Source: Rhodocyclaceae bacterium
GTDB taxonomy: Bacteria; Pseudomonadota; Gammaproteobacteria; Burkholderiales; Rhodocyclaceae
Direction: 5' to 3'
Assembly: GCA_022072095.1 (NCBI GenBank)
Contig: JAJVIJ010000012.1
Location: 62,001-126,000, forward strand
DNA length: 64,000 nt
Shown here piece after piece: positions 55,301-62,156 of this stretch. The notes beneath the pieces were generated by a model, which was not told the origin of the DNA, ran no database searches, and saw only the letters and a program-made list of their open reading frames with translations. Position numbers and translations under genes: made by a program. How positions within the stretch are numbered: the stretch's first letter is position 1; every line of letters starts with the position of its first letter.

Positions 55301-55839
55301 CGGAAGGGCAGCGCCGAACCGCTCGGAAAAAGGTCGATCAGGCCGCCACGCAGCGCATATTCGCCCGGTGCCAGCACCTGCTGGACATGGCTGTAGCCGG
55401 CGGTCAGCAACTGCTCGCGAAGCTTGTCGAGATCCAGGCGCTCATGGCGGCGGATCTTGAAGGCATGCGCAGCCAGGTATGAGCGTGGCGCCAACCGGTA
55501 GAGCGCCGTCGTCGCCGCCGTCAGCAACACGTCGAAATCCCGGCGCGACACGCGGTAGAGGGTGTCCAGACGCTCGGACACCAGGTCCGGATGCGGCGAG
55601 AACGGGTCGTAGGGCAGCGTTTCCCAGTCCGGCAGCAGACACACGCGCAGGCCGGAATCGAACCAGGCGATTTCCGTCGCCATGCGCTGTGCATCGAGAG
55701 GGCTGGCGGCGATGACCGTCACCCCGGCGGAACTGAGTCGGGCAGTCTGGGCGAGCAGGGCGGAGTCCGCCGATCCGGCCAGTCCGGGCCAATGCAGACG
55801 AGAGCCCGAACGTGGCAAGTCCGGGGTGGGCAATTTCAA
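52354..55839 (-). CDS. mfd: Transcription-repair coupling factor Mfd
   Basis: 1161 residues, standard length. UvrB-like N-terminal part (LPDWETLPYDPFSPHPDLVS), RNA-polymerase interaction domain (ELKIGDPVVHIDHGIGRYHG), and RecG-like helicase motor with CGDVGFGKTEVALRATF, VDEEHRFGVRQKERLK and the C-terminal TRCF domain. It releases stalled RNA polymerase and recruits UvrA. The start is TTG at 55839 with AGGA upstream. A MITE-like element sits 36 bp upstream of that start. Confidence 0.97.
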   Translation of the reverse strand: MKLPTPDLPRSGSRLHWPGLAGSADSALLAQTARLSSAGVTVIAASPLDAQRMATEIAWFDSGLRVCLLPDWETLPYDPFSPHPDLVSERLDTLYRVSRRDFDVLLTAATTALYRLAPRSYLAAHAFKIRRHERLDLDKLREQLLTAGYSHVQQVLAPGEYALRGGLIDLFPSGSALPFRIDLLDAEIETIKTFDIDSQRSLYPVPEIHLLPAREFPMDETGRSRFRSRFRERFEGDPSRTHLYKDVSNGIAPAGIEYYLPLFFSETETLIDYLPADSLLVLHGAVDAAIDEFWRDARERHRLLGGDRSRPVLPPDELFLDAEQFFRATHAFARCTIRSGAAESTDKDGTEAGALTLPTGELAIDRRAEDPLHRLRSRLQTFPGRVLIVAESPGRRETIAEMLALHKLPAEPCNHFADWSKDSSRLAITIGPLAAGFRVADDSALIVTETELYATAPRLRQRRRDGRASPVEGWLRDLTELKIGDPVVHIDHGIGRYHGLRHLDLGEGETEFLELEYAGGDRLYVPVSSLHLIQRYSGLPSDEISLHKLGSGQWEKAKREAAQQVRDTAAELLALYAQRSARAGHAFSYAEQDYEAFAAGFGFDETNDQAAAIEATLADMRSGKPMDRLICGDVGFGKTEVALRATFAAVMGGRQVAVLTPTTLLAEQHFQTFRDRFADWPVRIVELSRFRSAREQAQALAELAAGRCDIVIGTHRLLQSDVRFARLGLVIVDEEHRFGVRQKERLKSLRAEVDLLTLTATPIPRTLGMALEGLRDISVITTAPARRLAIKTFVRPWSRATIREAVLREFKRGGQVYYLYNEVDTIERTRAELEALLPEARIVVGHGQMPERELERVMREFTQQRANLLLCSTIIETGIDIATANTIIIDRADRLGLAQLHQLRGRVGRSHHQAYAYLLVDAAGKPTAQAARRLEAIQSMEELGSGFYLAMHDLEIRGAGELLGENQSGEMQQVGFALYTDLLKQAIRDLQSGREPNLDAPLAVIAEVNLHLPALLPDDYCPDVHERLVLYKRMAHSEDDDSLARIREELIDRFGALPPPTRVLLATHGLRLRARALGIAKIDANDNRVQLVFRPDTPVDPGRIIALMQNDRTLRLTGSDKLVWQEPSTDLDGRLAATRALLARIDPDTTKPAARRAALPS

Positions 55840-55869
55840 GACAGCAATCCTGACGAGACGGGGGCAGGC

Positions 55870-56013
55870 ATTATCCTAGAAACCGCAGTTGGACGCGCCC
55901 GATGGTGCGTAGCGATCTCACCCAACAGGCGAAGGCGAGCAAAGGCAGAAAAGTCAGCGCGCATGCGATGTCCGCAACGGCATGGAGCGGTCAACTGAGG
56001 TTTCTAGGATTAT
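55870..56013. mobile_element. MITE-like element with 17-bp inverted repeats and 5-bp target duplication
   Basis: The element spans 55875-56008 (134 bp). Its ends are CCTAGAAACCGCAGTTG (55875-55891) and CAACTGAGGTTTCTAGG (55992-56008), which pair at 16 of 17 positions. A perfect ATTAT direct repeat flanks it (55870-55874 and 56009-56013). No coding frame is credible inside. It lies between divergent mfd and roxA. This is the structure of a non-autonomous transposon. I see no second copy in the window. Confidence 0.85.
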
Positions 56014-56093
56014 GGGCTTGCCGTATTCGGTGCAGGCTGGCCTCCGCGCTCGCGGCCGTATGCGTTCGGCCGGGCGTGCGCGCTCACCGAATC

Positions 56094-56099
56094 TATAAT
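56094..56099 (+). promoter_or_regulatory. -10 element TATAAT immediately before roxA
   Basis: A perfect TATAAT ends 6 bp before the roxA ATG at 56106. Transcription would start at or beside the ATG, giving a leaderless message. No -35 hexamer resembling TTGACA is found at 16-18 bp, so the promoter is weak or needs an activator. Confidence 0.4.
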
Positions 56100-56105
56100 C
56101 GCCCG

Positions 56106-57248
56106 ATGACTGCGGCCTTTCTCGGTGGACTGTCTCCCGCGCAATTCCTGCGGCGCCATTGGCAGAAACGTCCCTTGCTCGTGCGCGGCGCGTTTCCCGA
56201 CATCGATGGGCTGCTCGATCCGGCGGCACTGTTCGCGCTGGCCGCGCGTGATGATGTCGAATCGCGTCTGGTCGAGCGGCCGGGCGGACGCTGGCGGCTC
56301 CGGCACGGACCGTTCGCGCTCGAAGAGCTCAGTGCGCGCACGCGCGCTCGCCGCTGGACCGTGCTCGTCCAGGGTGTCGATACGATCCACGACGGCGCGC
56401 ATACCTTGCTGCGGCGCTTCGATTTTCTGCCCTATGCGCGCGTAGACGACGTCATGGTCAGCTACGCCACACACGGTGGCGGGGTGGGCCCGCATTTCGA
56501 TTTCTACGATGTGTTCCTGATTCAGGGCAAGGGGCGGCGGCGCTGGCGCGTGGGGATGCAGACGTCGCTCGCGCTGGTCGAGGATGCACCGCTGCGCCTG
56601 TTGGCCGATTTCCGGCCGGACGAGGAGTGGGTACTGGAGCCGGGCGATCTGCTCTACCTGCCACCGTGTTACGCGCACGACGGCATCGCGCAGGGCGAGT
56701 GCATGACGTTTTCGGTGGGCTTCCGCGCGCCGGCGGCACAGGAGCTCGCCGAGGCCTTCCTGGCCTGGCTGCCGGAACGCCTCGCGCTCGCTGGCCGCAT
56801 CGCCGATCCTGGCCGCCCGCCGACGTCGACACCGGGCGCGATCCCGGCCGACATGCTGACCATGGCGCAGGGTTTTCTGCGCGGGATCCGCTGGAACGGC
56901 GCGCTGGTCGGCGATTTTCTGGGCGAATATCTGAGCGAGCCGAAGCCGAACGTGTTCTTCGATCCGCCGGCGCGGCCGATGAGCCGATCGCGATTCACCG
57001 TGGCCGCAGCGATGCACGGCTTGCGACTCGATCGGCGCAGCCGCCTGCTCTATCTGCGCGGTCACTACTATCTGAACGGCGAGCAGTTGGCGAGCGCATC
57101 GATGCATGCGCTCGGACCGGGCGGGCGTCGGCGATTGCGTCGTCTGGCGGATCGACGCAGGCTCGCGGCCAGCGCGCTCACCGATGCCGAGGGCGCGTTC
57201 TATTACCAGTGCTATCGCGATGGTTTCGTCTGGCTCAACGAGGAATGA
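56106..57248 (+). CDS. roxA: 50S ribosomal protein L16 arginine hydroxylase (JmjC-type oxygenase RoxA/YcfD)
   Basis: 380 residues. HWQKRPLLVRGAFP at the N-terminus, the iron site HFDFYDVF (HxD), the distal His in PPCYAHDGIAQGE, and a winged-helix C-terminal region. The enzyme hydroxylates an Arg of ribosomal protein L16 with 2-oxoglutarate and Fe(II). There is no Shine-Dalgarno sequence before the ATG. Divergent from mfd across the MITE-like element. Confidence 0.92.
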   Translation: MTAAFLGGLSPAQFLRRHWQKRPLLVRGAFPDIDGLLDPAALFALAARDDVESRLVERPGGRWRLRHGPFALEELSARTRARRWTVLVQGVDTIHDGAHTLLRRFDFLPYARVDDVMVSYATHGGGVGPHFDFYDVFLIQGKGRRRWRVGMQTSLALVEDAPLRLLADFRPDEEWVLEPGDLLYLPPCYAHDGIAQGECMTFSVGFRAPAAQELAEAFLAWLPERLALAGRIADPGRPPTSTPGAIPADMLTMAQGFLRGIRWNGALVGDFLGEYLSEPKPNVFFDPPARPMSRSRFTVAAAMHGLRLDRRSRLLYLRGHYYLNGEQLASASMHALGPGGRRRLRRLADRRRLAASALTDAEGAFYYQCYRDGFVWLNEE

Positions 57249-57327
57249 GGTTTCGTTGCCGGGCCGGCAAGGCCGCTCCCCGGGGCGACGGGCACGTGCG
57301 CAGGCCGCCAGCCGTCGATGCCGCGAC

Positions 57328-58008
57328 TCAGAATCCTGCGCAGACGGTATAGACCGTGGTGTCGTTGACGTCCGCGGCGGCCACCGCGGCGCTGGCGCGG
57401 GTCGTGCCGGACGTGGCCTGGATGCTGCCCGTATTCGTCTGGCCATCGTCCATGGTGGTGTCGATCTGGCGCACATAGCGCCCCTGGATGCCGCCGGTGC
57501 ATACATAGAACGACGCGCGCATGCCGGCGATCCAGGGTGCGGCCGTGCCGTCGGAGGCGATGCCGCTTTCGACACCGATGGGGCTGTTCTCGACATTGCG
57601 CGGCCCATAACCCACCGCGATCGTGGTGCTTCCCGATGCGAGGTTGGCGAGCCGGATGTGCTGCCACATCACATAGGTTTCGGCACGATTGGCGTCGTCG
57701 TTGGCGTTCCAGTCACCATCGATGCGACCGTTGCCGGGCGTGCAGCCGGGGGCGCCGGTGGTGCATGCGGCGGCGGCGGCGCCCAGACCGGCGCTGAGTT
57801 GCGCCGCGGTCTGATCGCCGGGCAGGGCCCGGAACCGGTCCTGGTAGGCGTAGACCATCACCGAGGTATTCTTGATTTCACTGACGATGTTTTTCACCTT
57901 GGCGCTGTTGATCAGTTCCTGCCCTTTCAGCACGCCCCCCAGCAGCAGGCCGATGATCACCAGCACGATGGCGATTTCGATCAGCGTAAAACCTTGTTGT
58001 CGTTGCAT
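57328..58008 (-). CDS. Type II/IV pseudopilin
   Basis: 226 residues. The prepilin leader MQRQQG is followed by FTLIEIAIVLVIIGLLLGGV, cleaved by prepilin peptidase between Gly and Phe, with the conserved Glu5. The mature part includes LPGDQTAAQLSAGLG and a disulfide-rich segment with four Cys (ACTTGAPGCTPGN). Ends at VYTVCAGF. Function (pilus minor subunit or T2SS pseudopilin) is undetermined. It is monocistronic and divergent from the sensor kinase. Confidence 0.85.
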   Translation of the reverse strand: MQRQQGFTLIEIAIVLVIIGLLLGGVLKGQELINSAKVKNIVSEIKNTSVMVYAYQDRFRALPGDQTAAQLSAGLGAAAAACTTGAPGCTPGNGRIDGDWNANDDANRAETYVMWQHIRLANLASGSTTIAVGYGPRNVENSPIGVESGIASDGTAAPWIAGMRASFYVCTGGIQGRYVRQIDTTMDDGQTNTGSIQATSGTTRASAAVAAADVNDTTVYTVCAGF

Positions 58009-58181
58009 GATTGGAATCAGTCCGGAACGGAGCTTGATTTAGGTATGAAACGGACAGCAAGACACGTGCCACATTACTTTCCATTGCATCGAGCCGCTGC
58101 CGGCCATCCATCGCTGCGCACCGCGATGATCGCGAGGTCCGGCGACATCGTGACGAAATGCGCAGTGTCGATAAGCGGACG

Positions 58182-58205
58182 GATGTGACCAATATTCGTC
58201 ACATC
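58182..58205. repeat. 24-bp palindrome between pseudopilin and sensor kinase genes
   Basis: GATGTGAC (58182-58189) and GTCACATC (58198-58205) are perfect inverted repeats with an 8-bp AT-rich spacer (CAATATTC). The TGTGA/TCACA half-sites resemble CRP-family sites, but the spacing is 10 rather than 6 bp. It lies in the divergent intergenic region. Confidence 0.55.
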
Positions 58206-58254
58206 GGACGGGCATATCGATGGGTTCCGGCACCCTTTTCGATGTCGGTGGCCT

Positions 58255-60084
58255 GTGCGGTGGGTACGCCGTGAATGGAGCATCAGCGTGAGAGTGGACG
58301 GCGGCGACGGGGTGGCCGACCAAGGCCAGCGTACGTGGCGGCCTGGATGGCGCCAGGCGGAGCCGCTGCTGCTCGTCGCGCTGCTGGCGAGCGTGCACAC
58401 GCTGCTGTTGGCCGGGGCCGAAACGGCTTTGGGTCGTGCGCTGGCGCTCAGCAGTCTGGGCCTGATGCTGCTTTGGCAGCCGCTGGTCGCCGGTGCCGTA
58501 GCCGTCACACCCCGCCAGCTCTGGGGGGCCGTGCTGGGGGCCGGGGCGGTACTGGTTTGGCTGAACGGCTGGATCGTGCTGCTGTGGATCGTGTTGCTCG
58601 CCGCGCTCATCGGCGGCCGGGTCGTCGTCGGCCCCGGGCGGCTGCCGCGCATCGCGCAATTGTGTGCGTTCGCCTATCTGGTCGGCGCGCTGTCGCTGAT
58701 TGCGCTGCCCGCGCTCGTCGAGCCCGAGTTTGCGCCGCCGGCGGGTTTGCGCGAGCTCGCGTTCTGGGTGCTGCCGGTGCTGTGGTTGCCGCTGTGCCTG
58801 CCAGGGGCCGGAGCGCGCCAGCGTTCGCTCGGCGCGGGCATCGACTTCATCGCCAGCCTGATCGTGCTGCTCGTGCTGGCGACCGTGGGTCTGGGTACGC
58901 TGGCGATCCTGTCGACGAGCCGGATCGGCTATGTGCCCAGCCTGCTGATCGCACTGGCGGGCGTTGCCGCGATGCTGGTCGCGCTGAGCCTGGCCTGGCA
59001 GCCTCGCGGCCGTTATCGCGGCATAGGGCTGTCGATGACGCGCTACCTGCTGTCGCTGGTGCTGCCGTACGAACGCTGGCTGGCCGGGCTCGCCGAGTTC
59101 GCGCGGCGCGAGGAGGATCCGGATCGTTTCCTGATCGAGGCGCTGGACAGCCTGCGCGACCTGCCCTGGGTCGCCGGGGGCCACTGGAGCCTGGGCGGCA
59201 GCGAACACCGTTTCGGGCGCACGCTGGGTCATGCGCAGCCCTTCAACTTCGGCGACGTGGCCCTGGTGCTGTATACCGCGCACCCGCTGTCCCCGAGTCT
59301 GCTGTGGCACTTCGACTTGATGCTGCGCCTGCTGGCCGAGTTTCATGCCGCGAAGCGGCGCAGCCTGGCGCTGCAGCAGCTCACTTACCTCAGTGCCGTA
59401 CACGAGACCGGCGCGCGTCTGACGCACGACATCAAGAATCTCTTGCAGTCGCTGACCGCGCTGTGCTTCGCCGCCGAGCGTGAGTCGGATCCGCCCAGCC
59501 CGCATTTCCGGCAGCTGATGCAGCGACAGCTGCCTCAGCTCGCGCAGCGCTTGCAGGCGACGCTGGACGCCTTGAGCCACCCGGACGCCGGCCGTGACGA
59601 TGAGCGCCCGGCCTTGGTGTGGTGGGAGTCCCTGGTGCGGCGCTACGAAGGCAGCGGCATCCGCTTCAGCTGCGTCGATACCCCAGACGACTCGCCGGTG
59701 CCGGTCGATCTGCTGGACAACGTCGCCGACAACCTGTTGCGCAATGCCCAGGCCAAGCGTGCCCGCCAGGCGGGGGCGGAGGGGGAAGCCGAGGTGGCGA
59801 TCACCGTGCGAGTCCGATTTGCCGGTGGACCGGCCTTGTCCGTGGAGGACGACGGTCGGCCGGTGCCCGACGCGCTCGCGCGACAGTTGTTTCGCGCACC
59901 GGTGGATTCGGCCACCGGCTTCGGCATCGGTCTGTTGCAGGCCGCGCGCTATGCCGAACGTCGCGGATTTGTGTTGTGGCTTGCCGAGAATCGGCCCGGC
60001 CGCGTGCGTTTTCAGTTGGAGCCGGCGCGCTCGGCGCGGCCGGGGGTGACCGCATCGGGATCGGCACTGCCAGCCAGACGATAG
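58255..60084 (+). CDS. Membrane-bound sensor histidine kinase
   Basis: Up to 609 residues. Seven or more hydrophobic helices (about 35-285) precede a cytoplasmic region. The phospho-acceptor is H391 in RLTHDIKNLLQSLTALC. ATP-binding boxes are DNVADNLLRNAQAK (N), LSVEDDGRPVP (G1) and ATGFGIGLLQAARYAERRG (G2). The layout resembles the PEP-CTERM kinase PrsK, but it is shorter and lacks a clear GAF motif. No response regulator lies beside it. The GTG starts at 58255 or 58288 are both possible. Its last 73 bp overlap the convergent cyclase gene. Confidence 0.85.
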   Translation: MRWVRREWSISVRVDGGDGVADQGQRTWRPGWRQAEPLLLVALLASVHTLLLAGAETALGRALALSSLGLMLLWQPLVAGAVAVTPRQLWGAVLGAGAVLVWLNGWIVLLWIVLLAALIGGRVVVGPGRLPRIAQLCAFAYLVGALSLIALPALVEPEFAPPAGLRELAFWVLPVLWLPLCLPGAGARQRSLGAGIDFIASLIVLLVLATVGLGTLAILSTSRIGYVPSLLIALAGVAAMLVALSLAWQPRGRYRGIGLSMTRYLLSLVLPYERWLAGLAEFARREEDPDRFLIEALDSLRDLPWVAGGHWSLGGSEHRFGRTLGHAQPFNFGDVALVLYTAHPLSPSLLWHFDLMLRLLAEFHAAKRRSLALQQLTYLSAVHETGARLTHDIKNLLQSLTALCFAAERESDPPSPHFRQLMQRQLPQLAQRLQATLDALSHPDAGRDDERPALVWWESLVRRYEGSGIRFSCVDTPDDSPVPVDLLDNVADNLLRNAQAKRARQAGAEGEAEVAITVRVRFAGGPALSVEDDGRPVPDALARQLFRAPVDSATGFGIGLLQAARYAERRGFVLWLAENRPGRVRFQLEPARSARPGVTASGSALPARR

Positions 60085-61403
60085 ACGCGCGTGTCACCCT
60101 TGCCTTTCAGATAGATCGTCTGCGGCTCGAAAAACCGGTAGCGACCGCACAGTCGCCGCCACGTGGCGGTATCGGTCTGGATCATCCCCGGCACGCCCTC
60201 GCTGGTGATGCGGCTGGCCAGGTTGACGGTGTCGCCCCAGAGGTCATAGATGAATTTCTTCTTGCCGACGACGCCGGCGACGACCGGGCCGGTGCCGATG
60301 CCGATGCGCACGTCGAGCGGCCGGCCAATGTCCTGGGTGTGGGCGGCGAGCCAGTCGCGCATCGCCAGCGCCATGTCGGCGATGGCGGCGGTGTAGTCGT
60401 GGGTGTCGGTGTTGAGACCGCCGGCGACCATGTAGGCATCGCCGATCGTCTTGATCTTTTCCAGCTTGAGCGATTCGGCGAGTTCGTCGAAATGCGAAAA
60501 CACCCGGTTCAGCATCGCGAACACCTGTACCGGGGTCATGCCGGCCGCGACCTGCGTGAAATTCACGATGTCGGCGAACATCACCGTGACATCGGCGAAG
60601 CCGTCGGCGATGGTCTGGTCGTTGCGCTTCAGCCGGTCAGCGACCGGCCCCGGCAGGATGTTGAGCAGCAACATCTCCGAGCGCGCCTGCTCGACGCGCA
60701 GCTGCGCGTGGGCGGCGTGCAGGCGCGCACGCGCGCGCGCCTTTTCACGAAAGGCGAAACGCAGCAGCAGGAATACGATGGTCGAAACCGTCGCGATGTT
60801 GAGCGTGAAGAACACGACGACCGTCTCGAGCGGGATGTGCGGTCGCCGATAGGTGGCGAGCGGACCGAGCGCATAGTCGAAGTAGCCGGTCAGCGCGAGC
60901 ATGAAGAGGTAAGCCGCGAACCAGGCGCCGGCCGGCCTCGTGCCCAGGCACAGCAAGGCGCCCACCGGCCCGAGCAGCCCCCACAGCACGAGGCCCGATC
61001 CGGCGACGATATTGCCGATCGCCCATTGCATCACGAAGGGAAAGAACAGGAACAAGGCCAGCTGAATGACGCGAAAGCGCTCGAAGCGGCCGCTCTTCAG
61101 GTATGCGAACAGATTGACCGCGAGCAGGACCTGGTAGGCGAACGGCAGTGTCGACGACACCTGCGGCCCCATGCGCCAATAGAGAGCGAGCCAGAGCGCG
61201 GACGCGATGCTGACCAGGCCGGTGGCGAAGATCAGCAGCGCCTTGGCCAGGCGCGTGTCGTCGTCGTCTTCGGGTGTGATGCCGGCCTCGCGCAGCCGTG
61301 TCAGCAAGGGGGCGCGGGTTGTGGCTTCGGCTCGCTCCGGTGCCAGTGGTTCAGCCGCCACGGTCGGCACAGGGTCGGCTGAGTCGGCAGGTTTGGCGGA
61401 CAT
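60012..61403 (-). CDS. Class III adenylate cyclase with membrane domain
   Basis: 463 residues. Six hydrophobic helices (about 55-225) precede a cyclase domain (about 260-450). The metal Asp residues are in VTVMFADIVNFTQ and TIGDAYMV; the adenine-specifying Lys and Asp are in EKIKTIGD and YDLWGDTVNLASRI. These favour ATP over GTP, so it should make cAMP. Its start follows the pseudopilin stop by 18 bp. Its 3' end overlaps the convergent kinase gene. Confidence 0.9.
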   Translation of the reverse strand: MSAKPADSADPVPTVAAEPLAPERAEATTRAPLLTRLREAGITPEDDDDTRLAKALLIFATGLVSIASALWLALYWRMGPQVSSTLPFAYQVLLAVNLFAYLKSGRFERFRVIQLALFLFFPFVMQWAIGNIVAGSGLVLWGLLGPVGALLCLGTRPAGAWFAAYLFMLALTGYFDYALGPLATYRRPHIPLETVVVFFTLNIATVSTIVFLLLRFAFREKARARARLHAAHAQLRVEQARSEMLLLNILPGPVADRLKRNDQTIADGFADVTVMFADIVNFTQVAAGMTPVQVFAMLNRVFSHFDELAESLKLEKIKTIGDAYMVAGGLNTDTHDYTAAIADMALAMRDWLAAHTQDIGRPLDVRIGIGTGPVVAGVVGKKKFIYDLWGDTVNLASRITSEGVPGMIQTDTATWRRLCGRYRFFEPQTIYLKGKGDTRVYRLAGSADPDAVTPGRAERAGSN

Positions 61404-61421
61404 CGGTTCGATCGCGCTCGG

Positions 61422-62156
61422 TCAGGGCAATTGCTGCGCCGCGATCATGCGGTTATACAGCACATTGGCGGACAGCCAGACGACGAGGTCATCGAAATCG
61501 CTCGCTTCGGTCCGGCCCACGAAGGCGGGGTCGGCGGCCACGGTGGCGTTCGGGTTGGGGTTGTGGGTCTCGTCGCTGCCGGCGCCGGAGCCCGAGCCGC
61601 GTCGGCCCAGCGAATAGACGACGGCCACGGCATCGTCGGCCAGCCGGTTCGCGGCCACGCAATTCGCCGCCGCGGTGCCGGGTGCGGTGATCGCGCTGCC
61701 TTGGGCGCAGATCTTCAGGTCCGGCGCCAGGTTCGACAGGCCGACACTGCGCAGCCCGTTCGCCGTCGAAAACGCGTTGGCATTGGCCGTGGTGAGCGCA
61801 TAGCGCACACGGTTGCCCCAGCCGTCGAGCAGGTAGCCCTGGGTGTCCGTTGGCGACAGTCCGAGCGTCACCGCCGGGACGTAGCCGTTCCACGGGCGCG
61901 CACAGACACCCCCGCCGGACGGATATTCGATGCCAGTGTCGCCGGCATCGCCGCGTGCCGGGCAGGGCAGGCGGCCATGTGCCGCGGCATAGCCCAGCAG
62001 GGCGTCGCGCACTTCGTCCAGCCGGCGCAGGCTTTCCTGGGTGTTGCGCGCATCCATCTGCGCCGACAAGGGCACGAGCAGGCCGCCCAGCAGCAGCGCG
62101 ACGACGAGCAGCACCATGGACAGCTCGATCAATGTGAAACCTCGTTGCCGTTTCAT
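61422..62156 (-). CDS. Type II/IV pseudopilin, second copy
   Basis: 244 residues. Prepilin leader MKRQRG then FTLIELSMVLLVVALLLGGL with Glu5. The mature part includes LPCPARGDAGDTGIEYPSGG, a NALLDGWGNRVRYAL-like strand (seen as YLLDGWGNRVRYALTTANA) and a disulfide-compatible Cys set. The ATG overlaps the stop of the upstream gene (ATGA), and the adenylate cyclase follows 18 bp after. That makes a tight three-gene operon. Confidence 0.85.
   Translation of the reverse strand: MKRQRGFTLIELSMVLLVVALLLGGLLVPLSAQMDARNTQESLRRLDEVRDALLGYAAAHGRLPCPARGDAGDTGIEYPSGGGVCARPWNGYVPAVTLGLSPTDTQGYLLDGWGNRVRYALTTANANAFSTANGLRSVGLSNLAPDLKICAQGSAITAPGTAAANCVAANRLADDAVAVVYSLGRRGSGSGAGSDETHNPNPNATVAADPAFVGRTEASDFDDLVVWLSANVLYNRMIAAQQLP

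Noticed and set aside
59619-61382. 587-codon frame spanning the kinase/cyclase junction
   Set aside because: Formed by a shifted frame of the kinase and the antisense of the cyclase; both real genes are well supported.
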